DNA of 64,000 bases from a virus, in the IMG/VR virus record IMGVR_UViG_3300032083_001599, positions 1 to 64,000 of that record. One strand, 5' to 3'. Shown in pieces: positions 42,050 through 49,146 of this stretch (position 1 is the stretch's first letter; each line of letters begins with the position of its first letter). The translations under genes and the position numbers were made by a program. Under the pieces are notes generated by a model. It was not told the DNA's origin, did not search any database, and saw nothing but the letters and a program-made list of their open reading frames with translations.

Positions 42050-42453
42050 ATAATTTTAGCGAGATAGATGCATCATTAAATACAACTAGTGAAACTATTG
42101 ATGTAACTCCCAGTAAAAAGGAGAAACCAGATCGTTTAACAAAAAGCGATACTGATAAAGACTATGATTATACTAGAGCAAACTTATATTCTTTAATAGA
42201 AAAGGGTCAAGAAGCCTTAAATGGTATTATGGAGCTTGCTGAAGAAACTCAGTCTCCTAGGGCATATGAGGTTGCAGGGCAATTACTCAAAAATGTGGCA
42301 GATAATACCGACAAATTAATGAAGCTTCAGAAAGATATTAAGGAGGTAAAAGAAGAAGTAAAGAATACAACTAATGTCACAAATAATGCTATGTTTGTAG
42401 GTAGTACTGCGGAATTACAAAAAATGTTAAAGGAAATGAATAAAAACAAGTGA
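42046..42453 (+). CDS. gp16: Small terminase subunit gp16
   Basis: The product is 135 aa (T4 gp16 164 aa). The pattern D-Y-D-Y-T-R-A-N-L-Y-S-L-I-E-K-G-Q-E-A-L-N (about 39-59), ...SPRAYEVAGQLLKNVADNTD, then a lysine-rich coiled coil, is that of gp16 small terminases. It binds the packaging start and stimulates the large subunit gp17. Unlike in T4, gp17 does not follow directly; it lies about 7 kb downstream. It overlaps gp15 (ATGA) and the next gene. Confidence 0.88.
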   Translation: MNNFSEIDASLNTTSETIDVTPSKKEKPDRLTKSDTDKDYDYTRANLYSLIEKGQEALNGIMELAEETQSPRAYEVAGQLLKNVADNTDKLMKLQKDIKEVKEEVKNTTNVTNNAMFVGSTAELQKMLKEMNKNK

Positions 42454-42653
42454 TGGGGTTAGATCCTGACGAGTGGTACTGCAGTGTCAATATTGGGATT
42501 GATGAAGTTCGTATGATGTATAATCATTTAGATTACTCCCTAAAGATGTGGCCAGGAGCTCCTGCCAGACCGATAGAGGAGCAAGAATTTCTTATGGACA
42601 TGAAAGATAAGTATTTTGCTATGTTAATGGAATATAATTTTTCTGAAAAATAA
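42453..42653 (+). CDS. Conserved-looking small protein, 66 aa
   Basis: The frame can start at GTG 42450 or ATG 42453; I use the ATG, which overlaps the gp16 stop (TGATG). The product begins MGLDPDEWYCSVNIGIDEVR, then MMYNHLDYSLKMWPGAPARP and E-E-Q-E-F-L. From memory, this short aromatic, acidic protein after gp16 occurs in several cyanophages. No motif assigns a function. Confidence 0.65.
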   Translation: MGLDPDEWYCSVNIGIDEVRMMYNHLDYSLKMWPGAPARPIEEQEFLMDMKDKYFAMLMEYNFSEK

Positions 42654-42656
42654 ATA
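42649..42656 (+). promoter_or_regulatory. Candidate late promoter AATAAATA
   Basis: AATAAATA overlaps the upstream stop and lies 21 nt before the ATG at 42678. A 6-bp hairpin (AAAGAG 42657-42662, CTCTTT 42668-42673) sits between the octamer and the ATG. Confidence 0.4.
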
Positions 42657-42677
42657 AAAGAGCCTGACTCTTTACTC

Positions 42678-42968
42678 ATGGAATCAAATCCAAAGAAGAA
42701 AGAGGAAGCCAAAAAGGAAAATAAATTTGAGTGGGCGGATGAGGGTGTATCAACTCTCGTCCGAGTTATTATTCTTGGATGGTCAGCAGCAATTCTGACT
42801 CTTAATTATGTAACTGTTCCTGGCATTCCTCAAAAAAACATCGATCCGACTTTTATAGCCAGCGTGTTCACGGGAACTTTAGCGACTTTTGGTGTCGTTG
42901 CCTCGAAAAAGAAGGATGAATCAAAGCAAGCACCTACTTTAGATAAGACAGAAGATAAACCTAAATAA
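42678..42968 (+). CDS. Two-segment membrane protein, holin candidate, 96 aa
   Basis: A lysine/glutamate-rich N-terminus (about 1-23) is followed by two hydrophobic segments (TLVRVIILGWSAAILTLNYV at about 27-46 and FIASVFTGTLATFGVVA at about 59-75) and a charged C-terminus with many lysines. Size, two segments and charged ends are those of class II holins, which open the membrane at the end of infection. No endolysin gene is nearby, so the call rests on topology only. A similar small membrane protein is common after gp16 in cyanophages. Confidence 0.55.
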   Translation: MESNPKKKEEAKKENKFEWADEGVSTLVRVIILGWSAAILTLNYVTVPGIPQKNIDPTFIASVFTGTLATFGVVASKKKDESKQAPTLDKTEDKPK

Positions 42969-42992
42969 TAGAATCATGGTTCTATAGTTTTT
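42968..42992 (+). terminator. Weak hairpin terminator
   Basis: ATAGAA (42968-42973) pairs with TTCTAT (42980-42985) around TCATGG, followed by AGTTTTT. The stem is short and A+T-rich, so at best it ends a fraction of transcripts after the holin-like gene. A CCTAAATA octamer (42960-42967) directly precedes it. Confidence 0.4.
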
Positions 42993-42996
42993 AGGC

Positions 42997-43878
42997 ATGG
43001 CACTGTCATATTCCGATATTTCTAGTTTCCTATCAGAATCAAAGAAGAAGAAACCGTCAACTACAGGAGATTTTGAATCTCCTAAAGTTGATGACTCTTC
43101 TGTAAAAATTACAGAGGGAAGTTTTACTATTGGTCCTGGACATCGTGGAGCGATGAAAGGTACTAAGATTTATAATAAAGGAAAGAGCACAACTAATCCT
43201 AATGAGAAGGATGCGTTCTTAAAGAAATCTGGAGCACAACTTCCTCCTTTAGCTCAAAAGAAACCATCAACACAAATGGCTGGTTATCAACCAGAAGGTG
43301 ATATGATTGGTGAAGTTGTTGGCGGCAAACCTGGAGACGGATATATTGGTCACCCCAATCTAGATATTAAAAACCCACTTGCTAAGAAACAAGTTAAGGG
43401 TCCCACTGGTAATAGAGGACTTGCTGGCAAACTTGGTGATAGAAAGATGAGGATTGATAAGATGACCAATCAAATGCTCAATCAATCTGTCGAGCCAGAA
43501 GGTAAGTTAATTGAAGAGACAGATATGAGATTCTGTCCTAAGTGTGAGAAGATGGAAGCTAGAGAAGAGTGTGCTTATGGTCCCGACTATTGGGACACAT
43601 TTGCTATTAAAAATATCTCTAAGAAAGTAGAGGAAGGTGCTGCATGGACTCGCAAAGAAGGACAGAATCCTGAGGGTGGACTCAATGAGAAGGGACGAAA
43701 GTCTGCCAAAGCAGATGGACATAACTTAAAACGACCATCTAAAGTGAAGGGTAATAAGAGAAGAGCATCATTCTGTGCAAGGATGAAAGGCATGAAGAAA
43801 AAACTCACTTCTGCTGAGACAGCAAGAGATCCTGATAGCAGAATCAACAAATCACTTAGAGCTTGGGACTGTAACTAA
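42997..43878 (+). CDS. Probable internal virion protein with capsid-targeting-like N-terminus, 293 aa
   Basis: The N-terminus MALSYSDISSFLSESKKKKP contains F-L-S-E, the same element as in the next gene and like the F-I-A-E that ends T4 capsid-targeting sequences cut by protease gp21. The middle is basic and low in hydrophobic residues. The C-terminus has a zinc-ribbon-like C-P-K-C-E (with further C at 'EECAYG') and then GAAWTRKEGQNPEGGLNEKG ... RRASFCARMKGMKKKLT ... DSRINKSLRAWDC, a domain (DUF6321-type) I know from cyanophages. The high K/R content suits DNA contact inside the head. Function unknown; the encapsidation idea is inference. Confidence 0.6.
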   Translation: MALSYSDISSFLSESKKKKPSTTGDFESPKVDDSSVKITEGSFTIGPGHRGAMKGTKIYNKGKSTTNPNEKDAFLKKSGAQLPPLAQKKPSTQMAGYQPEGDMIGEVVGGKPGDGYIGHPNLDIKNPLAKKQVKGPTGNRGLAGKLGDRKMRIDKMTNQMLNQSVEPEGKLIEETDMRFCPKCEKMEAREECAYGPDYWDTFAIKNISKKVEEGAAWTRKEGQNPEGGLNEKGRKSAKADGHNLKRPSKVKGNKRRASFCARMKGMKKKLTSAETARDPDSRINKSLRAWDCN

Positions 43879-44186
43879 TGAAAAACTTTAAAGAATTTTT
43901 GTCGGAAAGCAAAATTACAATTACTATTGATACTGATGATATTGAGACTCCCAAAAATGAAGAGTTCGGTGCTGATGTAGTTTGGGAAGGTAAGCTCTAT
44001 CGTATGGATTTATCTACTGTTAGAGATTCTCTTCCAACAGAAAAAGAATTATCCGAACAGTTACAAAAGGAATATCCTGGAGCTATGGTCCAGAAAATAT
44101 ATCCAGTTTCTGAAGAAAAATCTGACATTACTGTCGTTAATAAAAAAAGATTTAACCCAGCTATGCAATCATGGGTTGAAGATTAA
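43878..44186 (+). CDS. Small protein with capsid-targeting-like N-terminus, 102 aa
   Basis: MKNFKEFLSESKITITIDTD closely parallels the T4 internal-protein leader MKTYQEFIAEA: M-K-x-[FY]-x-E-F-[LI]-x-E. Protease gp21 cuts after such (L/I)-x-E sites. The remaining 90 residues are acidic and end RFNPAMQSWVED. The gene overlaps the preceding candidate internal-protein gene by 1 nt (TAATG), so the two likely act together. Role after packaging or injection is unknown. Confidence 0.6.
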   Translation: MKNFKEFLSESKITITIDTDDIETPKNEEFGADVVWEGKLYRMDLSTVRDSLPTEKELSEQLQKEYPGAMVQKIYPVSEEKSDITVVNKKRFNPAMQSWVED

Positions 44187-44188
44187 TC

Positions 44189-45466
44189 ATGGCACAGTGG
44201 AATAAGAATACACAGGACTTTCTCAATCAAGAAAGAACCCTTTTTGAAGTATATAATATTGCTGATCACTGGGGAAACCAGACAGATTGGAGACCTCAGT
44301 TTTCTAATAACAATAGATTAAAGGTTTCTCCATATCAAACAGTCTTCTTCAATACCTTCCAGTACGGCAAAGAAACTGATGTATGGGATGAAAGATTAGT
44401 CGGAGTCGGTGCAACTGCTACCTTTAATGCATCATCCAGTAATGTAGTAATGGAAGTTGGTTCTGCTGCTGGTAGTAGTGTAGTTCGTCAGACTAAGAAT
44501 GTAATGAGATACATTCCTGGTAGAAGTGCTACTCTTGCCTTTTCAATTCGTCTTGATACTCCACAAGTCGGTATTCGTAGAAGGTTTGGATTGTTTGATG
44601 ATAATAATGGTGCTTATTTTGAGGATAATGGTGGAACTTATGCTTATGTAATTCGTAGTAATACGACAGGTATTGTTACTGAAAGAAGAGTATACAGAGA
44701 CGATTGGAACGGTGAGAAGTTTGATGGTAATGGATATAGTGGTGTAACTGCTGATCCAACAAAACAGCAGATGATTTCCATCAACTATGAGTGGTATGGT
44801 GCTGGTCTTGTAGAGTTTGCATGGTTAATGAAAAATGAGACAATTCCGTCTCATACATTTGAGAACTCAAATACTTTGGATACTGTTTGGTGTTCCACTC
44901 CGTTCCTTCCCATTCGTGTTGAGATTGAAAATATAACTGGTGTTGCTGGAACTCATTACCTGTATCAAGGATCTAACTCTCTAATTCAAGAAGGTGAACC
45001 AGAGAAACTTGGTATTCTTGAAAGTATTGCTAATCCTATTACTGGCACTACACTGGCAGCTGCAAATACATTTTATCCAGTCGTAAGTCTCAGATTAAAA
45101 GAGGATCAATTGGGTGCTGTTGCTCTGATTAGATCTCTACAAGCAGTAACGAATGATAATACTAATGTCTATTGGAGATTGATTGAGAACCCAACATTAA
45201 CTGGTGCAAATTGGACAGATGGTTCAAATCCAAACTCCTTTATGCAATACGACACAAGTGCTACTGCTACAGCTGGTGGAAATATTGTCCTGAGTGGATT
45301 TACGATTTCTGGTGGTTCTTCTCTTGTAGAAGTTGATGATAAGGCAGCACTACAAATCGGTAGAACTGGTATTGGAACGATAAGTGATATATACACTTTA
45401 GCATGTGCTTCACCTAATACTAACAAGAAAGCACTCGCAGTATTAAACTGGATTGAACAAAGGTAA
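44189..45466 (+). CDS. Virion structural protein of unknown place, 425 aa
   Basis: The N-terminus MAQWNKNTQDFLNQERTLFE, then V-Y-N-I-A-D-H-W-G-N, followed by NNRLKVSPYQTVFFNTFQYG, is a recurring cyanophage structural-protein pattern. The chain is beta-rich with lectin-like features (RSATLAFSIRLDTPQVGIRR; YFEDNGGTYAYVIRSNTTGI; WNGEKFDGNGYSG), reminiscent of a concanavalin-type sandwich that could bind sugars. It stands in 'aatcATG' context 2 nt after the upstream stop. It may be a head or tail decoration/adhesion protein; no evidence decides. Confidence 0.65.
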   Translation: MAQWNKNTQDFLNQERTLFEVYNIADHWGNQTDWRPQFSNNNRLKVSPYQTVFFNTFQYGKETDVWDERLVGVGATATFNASSSNVVMEVGSAAGSSVVRQTKNVMRYIPGRSATLAFSIRLDTPQVGIRRRFGLFDDNNGAYFEDNGGTYAYVIRSNTTGIVTERRVYRDDWNGEKFDGNGYSGVTADPTKQQMISINYEWYGAGLVEFAWLMKNETIPSHTFENSNTLDTVWCSTPFLPIRVEIENITGVAGTHYLYQGSNSLIQEGEPEKLGILESIANPITGTTLAAANTFYPVVSLRLKEDQLGAVALIRSLQAVTNDNTNVYWRLIENPTLTGANWTDGSNPNSFMQYDTSATATAGGNIVLSGFTISGGSSLVEVDDKAALQIGRTGIGTISDIYTLACASPNTNKKALAVLNWIEQR

Positions 45467-45513
45467 TTGATTGGAATCCATGACTTTTATGTGTAAAAAT
45501 AACAGACAGATCA

Positions 45514-45521
45514 AATAAATA
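45514..45521 (+). promoter_or_regulatory. Candidate late promoter AATAAATA
   Basis: AATAAATA lies 33 nt before the ATG at 45555; a TATAAT (45526-45531) follows shortly after, so both early and late transcription into the petE cluster are conceivable. Confidence 0.4.
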
Positions 45522-45554
45522 TCTCTATAATGGTATAGAGTTGATACTTTTCTT

Positions 45555-45749
45555 ATGACAGGATTTTATCTACTAGTAGCATGTTTCGTTTTACTCATTG
45601 CCTATGGGGGCATAGAGGAAACGATGAAGCTAATTCATTATATTGATCTTACTATCAGATATGCAATTATAAAAGTAAAGCTTTATTTTATGAAAAAAAA
45701 ATTAGAAAAAGAATTAGGAATTTTCTCCCGGAGTGATAACAATGGCTGA
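45555..45749 (+). CDS. Small membrane protein, 64 aa
   Basis: The product begins MTGFYLLVACFVLLIAYGGI, one strongly hydrophobic N-terminal segment. An amphipathic basic stretch (YIDLTIRYAIIKVKLYFMKK) and a charged tail follow. Probably single-pass, C-terminus in the cytoplasm by the positive-inside rule. It overlaps the next gene by 8 nt. Function unknown. Confidence 0.6.
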   Translation: MTGFYLLVACFVLLIAYGGIEETMKLIHYIDLTIRYAIIKVKLYFMKKKLEKELGIFSRSDNNG

Positions 45750-46038
45750 CGATAAATTTTCGGACCTCAAGCTGCAGCGTGAAGAATGCGAAAAATGTGG
45801 GGCAACTTGGATTAATGGAAAGCATGTATGGAGAGGTACTGCTAACGAAGGTAGTGAATTAGACCTTGCTGGTTTAGTCTGTAACAAGTTAGGTAATGAA
45901 CAATGCATCAATCCATCAAAAGGTATTGAAGGCGGTGTAACATGGGCATATAGAGCGGGATTTATTGACGGTGCAATTAAGGAGAAAAAAGAGTCTATGG
46001 AGAAGATGAGAGACTTCGGAGAGGAGATGGGTTTTTAG
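45742..46038 (+). CDS. Conserved-looking hypothetical protein, 98 aa
   Basis: I start at ATG 45742 (MADDKFSDLKLQREECEKCG), preceded by CGGAG at 45729-45733, rather than the frame's earlier codon at 45733. A C-x-x-C pair (C-E-K-C) and two later cysteines (L-V-C-N-K, E-Q-C-I-N) could bind a metal. A tryptophan-containing middle (T-W-I-N-G-K-H-V-W-R-G-T-A) and G-V-T-W-A-Y-R-A-G-F-I-D-G-A follow. I associate this pattern with cyanophages but know no function. Confidence 0.6.
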   Translation: MADDKFSDLKLQREECEKCGATWINGKHVWRGTANEGSELDLAGLVCNKLGNEQCINPSKGIEGGVTWAYRAGFIDGAIKEKKESMEKMRDFGEEMGF

Positions 46039-46109
46039 TTCTGAAACCCTAATAATTTTAGGAATAAACTACTAAGAATGTGCTAGATAGTACAGTTGCA
46101 TAATACTCA

Positions 46110-46433
46110 ATGAGAGCTATTTGTTTCTTTCTAGTTACATTCTTTTTTGCTATTCCTGCATGGGCAGTTGATGTCTCAATGGGTGCTGGTGGTAATCTAG
46201 TATTTGAACCGAATGAGATCACAATCTCTGCAGGTGACACAGTTCATTTTGTTAATGAGGCTCTACCTCCTCATAACATTATTGTTGAAGGTCGTGCAGA
46301 TCTTTCAAGAGAAGCACTACTGTTTGCTCCTGGCGAATCACAAGATGTTGTATTTGCTGATAAAGGTGACTATAATTATTTCTGTGGTCCTCACCAAGGT
46401 GCAGGCATGACAGGCGTAATTCATGTGGAGTAA
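46110..46433 (+). CDS. petE: Plastocyanin
   Basis: A 107-aa cupredoxin with a clear signal peptide (residues 1-19, F-F-L-V-T-F-F-F-A-I-P-A-W-A, cut after AWA), so the protein goes to the thylakoid lumen. The full set of copper ligands is present: H55 (LPPHN), C92, H95 and M100 (FCGPHQGAGM). The mature size of about 88 residues is slightly shorter than host plastocyanin (about 97-99). It carries electrons from cytochrome b6f to photosystem I and is a known auxiliary metabolic gene of cyanophages. Its stop (46431-46433) directly abuts the next ATG (46434), suggesting co-translation with a small membrane protein. Confidence 0.93.
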   Translation: MRAICFFLVTFFFAIPAWAVDVSMGAGGNLVFEPNEITISAGDTVHFVNEALPPHNIIVEGRADLSREALLFAPGESQDVVFADKGDYNYFCGPHQGAGMTGVIHVE

Positions 46434-46625
46434 ATGTCCAAAAGTTACATAACAAAAGAACAATGTCAAGGGATGATCGATGACGCAATTCGTAGACACA
46501 ACCGTAATGCTGGAATTATTTCTATGTGTGTCGGTTGGGTTGTTCTCGCTTTATTTGCTGAGGGTCTCCTTAGACTTATAGGCATAATACCACCACTGTT
46601 ACCTTGGTTAGAATTAAAGCTATGA
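46434..46625 (+). CDS. Small membrane protein after petE, 63 aa
   Basis: ATG 46434 follows the petE stop with no gap. A polar N-terminus (MSKSYITKEQCQGMIDDAIR RHNRN in two parts) precedes one or two hydrophobic stretches (GIISMCVGWVVLALFAEGLL, then LIGIIPPLLPWLELKL). Topology suggests a single-pass membrane protein with a second re-entrant or membrane-lying part. It overlaps the next gene by 4 nt (ATGA). Function unknown; neighbourhood suggests a membrane role together with plastocyanin, but this is inference. Confidence 0.6.
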   Translation: MSKSYITKEQCQGMIDDAIRRHNRNAGIISMCVGWVVLALFAEGLLRLIGIIPPLLPWLELKL

Positions 46626-46759
46626 GTGGATTATTCGGAAACATATTACTGTGGATTTCAATTCCATTTGTATTATCGACAGTATTCTTCGCATTTTATC
46701 GGGGAGAAAATTTTTATTATGAAAGCGATGATTATGATGGAAATGGAACAGCACATTAA
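46622..46759 (+). CDS. Tiny membrane protein, 45 aa
   Basis: ATG 46622 overlaps the upstream stop; TAA is at 46757-46759. The product begins MSGLFGNILLWISIPFVLST, continues V-F-F-A-F-Y-R-G, and ends in a short acidic tail. A single hydrophobic segment with a small soluble tail resembles the size class of small photosystem or cytochrome b6f subunits (PsbX, PetG type), but no specific similarity is recognised. It overlaps the next gene by 41 nt. Confidence 0.55.
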   Translation: MSGLFGNILLWISIPFVLSTVFFAFYRGENFYYESDDYDGNGTAH

Positions 46760-46952
46760 ACTGCGTTATGATTTTGCTATGAGTGCATTCGCTAGAATGT
46801 TTGGCGTAAATCATGTAATGGCTTCAAATGATATTTCTAGATTCTGTAAAAAGTGGTCTGAGACTGAGAATGAAGAAGCACCTAATGGAACTATAAGTGA
46901 GATTAACTTTTACTTTTTAGACTTCTGGAAAACCTGGGGAGGATATGTATGA
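46719..46952 (+). CDS. Small helical protein, 77 aa
   Basis: The open frame reaches back to 46626, but ATG 46719 has GGGGAG at 46701-46706 as ribosome-binding site, so I start there: MKAMIMMEMEQHIKLRYDFA. It continues with MSAFARMFGVNHVMASNDIS and an aromatic C-terminus (NFYFLDFWKTWGGYV). It is probably soluble and helical, with methionine-rich N-terminus. Start at ATG 46737 (MEMEQH) is also possible. It overlaps the next gene by 4 nt. Confidence 0.5.
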   Translation: MKAMIMMEMEQHIKLRYDFAMSAFARMFGVNHVMASNDISRFCKKWSETENEEAPNGTISEINFYFLDFWKTWGGYV

Positions 46953-47128
46953 CCAATATAGCCCTCAAGGCAGCACACTTTGCTGCTGCTACACTCAATA
47001 ACCCTTTTGGAGTTGGTGCATTAAGTCTTGCACTAATTGTTGTACCTATTGTAGGGATGGATTTAGTACATAGGTATGGATGGCAGCACTGGGAACCATT
47101 CAATAAAACTAGAAGGGTATCTAAATAA
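46949..47128 (+). CDS. Small membrane protein, 59 aa
   Basis: ATG 46949 overlaps the upstream stop (ATGA) and the frame ends at TAA 47126-47128. The product begins MTNIALKAAHFAAATLNNPF, has a hydrophobic segment GVGALSLALIVVPIVGMDLV (about 21-40) and ends in HRYGWQHWEPFNKTRRVSK. The N-terminal A-x-H-F-A-A-A helix may lie on the membrane. It is the last of the overlapping string that begins with petE. Confidence 0.55.
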   Translation: MTNIALKAAHFAAATLNNPFGVGALSLALIVVPIVGMDLVHRYGWQHWEPFNKTRRVSK

Positions 47129-47145
47129 TTATAAAGTCACTTGTT

Positions 47146-48093
47146 GTGATGAATAGGTATCAAAAAGCAATACAATACACAAAACCACTTGTTAAAATTG
47201 ATGAGAAGATTGCTTTTCTTAAAGAGAAGATGGTAACAGCCGGTATGTATTCTGTAGTGGATACATCCCCCGAAGTGCTTGAGGTTGGACCAACATTTGA
47301 GCCAGCACCTCTTGGTGATTTTTCTGACCTAAGTTCTTTTGTATGGGATAGTGCAGCTCAAGGAGATGGTACTCCGGGTGTTCTTCCAAATCTTAGTCAA
47401 TTGCAGACTACAGATATTAATGGGGTTACCCAACCTAGATTAGAAATGCCTCAAATTGAAACCAGTGACGGCAGTAAGTATATTGGAACACCATATGCTA
47501 TGGCATTTTCTGGTAGTATGGCATTGACTGGAACTTCTCTTGGGTATATTAATGAGAATGGGTATAACCATGTATATCAATTGAGTAATGTTTTTGGTGT
47601 AAGTTATAATGAGTTTGCTAGAAAATTTGCTCAAGCTTACACAGAAGGAAATTTTACACAAAAAACAATTTACATGTGGTCGGGTATAGATTGTTTGCTT
47701 GGTCAGTGCAGAGGGGGTGCCGCATATTACCCACCTGGTACAAGTAATGTTGCACCCCATGCATCAAGAGTTTTATATCCGTATACATTATTGATTCCAG
47801 TTGATGGGAGTGGGATTCCCAAAGGAAATCCAGTAATGACTGATGTAGGTGTAAGATCACAATCAAAAAGAGTCGCTTCGGTTATAAGTCGGGATGGTAT
47901 TGGCGATCCAAATTATTATCCAGGACCAATCGCTATGGGTCCTGATACTCTTTGGGAAATGATTAATGAATATAAAAGTCCAGCAACTCCTGCTTACATG
48001 AAGCAAAACATTATAAAGGGATTAAGTGACTGGGCTAAACCTGGATCTAATAATCGTCGCAAACTTCAAGGTTTAGGACTTCCGCTAGTTTAA
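47146..48093 (+). CDS. Hypothetical protein, 315 aa
   Basis: The product begins MMNRYQKAIQYTKPLVKIDE. Residues about 45-100 are proline- and acid-rich; the centre (KYIGTPYAMAFSGSMALTGT; NVFGVSYNEFARKFAQAYTE; MWSGIDCLLGQCRGGAAYYP) looks like a folded domain with a C-x4-C pair; the C-terminus is basic (NNRRKLQGLGLPLV). The text resembles virion proteins more than enzymes. I do not recognise a family. It lies in the variable island, next to another unrecognised gene. Confidence 0.6.
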   Translation: MMNRYQKAIQYTKPLVKIDEKIAFLKEKMVTAGMYSVVDTSPEVLEVGPTFEPAPLGDFSDLSSFVWDSAAQGDGTPGVLPNLSQLQTTDINGVTQPRLEMPQIETSDGSKYIGTPYAMAFSGSMALTGTSLGYINENGYNHVYQLSNVFGVSYNEFARKFAQAYTEGNFTQKTIYMWSGIDCLLGQCRGGAAYYPPGTSNVAPHASRVLYPYTLLIPVDGSGIPKGNPVMTDVGVRSQSKRVASVISRDGIGDPNYYPGPIAMGPDTLWEMINEYKSPATPAYMKQNIIKGLSDWAKPGSNNRRKLQGLGLPLV

Positions 48094-48094
48094 A

Positions 48095-48478
48095 ATGATA
48101 GAATATAACGGTAAAAAAATAACAGCAGAAAATATTACTATTGAGGATATAGAAGTTCTCTTTGATTTTGATAAAGATGTAATGCTTCAACATAGATTGA
48201 ATTTAGGAAAGGATTATGTTAATAAACAATTCCCAGAAAATGTAGAGCAGACTTCAAGAGTTAAAAAACTTTTGAAGAGAAATCTTGAACTGTCTGACCC
48301 CAAAACATTTAAAGATCCTAAACCAGTGATGACCTATGGTAAATTATTTGGTGGTGATCATAAGAATAAGCGTGTTAAAATTAAGGAGCATGGTGGGAAG
48401 TCTTTACTCTCTGTTAATAGATTTCTAATGAAAGAAAAACGGAAAGATACTTCTAGACTTAGGTGGTTAAAATCATGA
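48095..48478 (+). CDS. Hypothetical basic protein, 127 aa
   Basis: ATG 48095 follows the upstream stop after 1 nt. The product begins MIEYNGKKITAENITIEDIE and has a lysine/arginine-rich C-terminal half (RVKKLLKRNLELS, HKNKRVKIKEHGG, MKEKRKDTSRLRWLKS). Phage proteins with such a tail often bind nucleic acid, but nothing more specific is visible. It overlaps the next gene by 4 nt (ATGA). Confidence 0.55.
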   Translation: MIEYNGKKITAENITIEDIEVLFDFDKDVMLQHRLNLGKDYVNKQFPENVEQTSRVKKLLKRNLELSDPKTFKDPKPVMTYGKLFGGDHKNKRVKIKEHGGKSLLSVNRFLMKEKRKDTSRLRWLKS

Positions 48479-48678
48479 ATTTACTATTACAACCACATAC
48501 TAATGTAAACGATCCTGTATGGTCGGTGATCTTTATGGTATTTCTTTCTGTTTGTATGGCTCTTTATGTCATTTACTATATACTAGGAATCGACGAAAAA
48601 GAAAATGGGAGCCATGACACCACCGAGCAGGAAGAGTTGCTACAACTTCCGAGTGACGGAGATCAATCGTGTCCTTGA
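48475..48678 (+). CDS. Small membrane protein, 67 aa
   Basis: I start at ATG 48475 (overlap ATGA, 'aatcATG' context) rather than GTG 48463. The product begins MNLLLQPHTNVNDPVWSVIF and has one hydrophobic segment (VIFMVFLSVCMALYVIYYIL, about 18-37) and an acidic tail (IDEKENGSHDTTEQEELL). Its last 65 nt overlap the thermonuclease-like gene, an unusually long overlap for this genome. Function unknown. Confidence 0.55.
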   Translation: MNLLLQPHTNVNDPVWSVIFMVFLSVCMALYVIYYILGIDEKENGSHDTTEQEELLQLPSDGDQSCP

Positions 48679-49063
48679 TGGTGATACTATTGATGTTACT
48701 ATCGACCTCGGGTTTGATCTATACAAGAAAGAAAGAGTTAGAGTTGCAGGAGTTGATACGCCAGAGAAGAGGACCAGAAACTTAGAGGAGAAGGCACTTG
48801 GAATCGACGCAACCAACTGGCTCAAAGAAAAACTCGAAGGCACTTTGGCTGGTGATGATGAGTTGTCTGTTAGGACTGAACTTGTTGGTGGCACTGGCAA
48901 ATACGGGCGTCTTCTGGGTTGGCTTTACATTGGGGACGACAGTGTGTCCCTTAACGAGCAAATGATTGAGGAGGGTTATGCTCATGCTTATGACGGAGGA
49001 ACAAAAAACATGGACCTTGAAGCACTCAGAGAAATCAGAAGGGCACACGGCACGATGGTGTAG
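48614..49063 (+). CDS. Thermonuclease-like (SNase-fold) enzyme, about 149 aa
   Basis: The chain shows the staphylococcal nuclease fold with catalytic residues in order (numbering from ATG 48605): D-G-D-T (25-28), R46 and D51-T52-P53-E54 in VRVAGVDTPE (same 5-residue spacing as R35/D40/E43 of the family), and R102 in GKYGR. It lacks a signal peptide, so it probably acts in the host cytoplasm on DNA or RNA. I prefer ATG 48614 over 48605 because it shortens the overlap with the upstream gene; GGGA (48607-48610) could aid its translation. It could degrade host nucleic acid or trim DNA near packaging. Confidence 0.75.
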   Translation: MTPPSRKSCYNFRVTEINRVLDGDTIDVTIDLGFDLYKKERVRVAGVDTPEKRTRNLEEKALGIDATNWLKEKLEGTLAGDDELSVRTELVGGTGKYGRLLGWLYIGDDSVSLNEQMIEEGYAHAYDGGTKNMDLEALREIRRAHGTMV

Positions 49064-49120
49064 AAGTGTTGTCTGTGGATCTAGTGTCTTTATCCCAGAC
49101 TCTGAGTTTGGAGGAGAAAA

Positions 49121-49138
49121 ATGCGAACTAACATGTGA
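49121..49138 (+). CDS. Possible five-codon minigene MRTNM
   Basis: GGAGGAG at 49110-49116, the strongest ribosome-binding site in this part of the island, is followed 4 nt later by ATG CGA ACT AAC ATG TGA. The only ATG it can serve encodes five residues. It may be a leader for the next gene, whose GTG (49135) or ATG (49147) overlaps or follows its stop. Confidence 0.3.
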   Translation: MRTNM

Positions 49139-49146
49139 TATCAACT

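Noticed and set aside
46622-47128. Assigning the small membrane proteins after petE to named photosystem subunits
   Set aside because: Only size and one hydrophobic segment agree; no subunit-specific residues were recognised, so no name is given.
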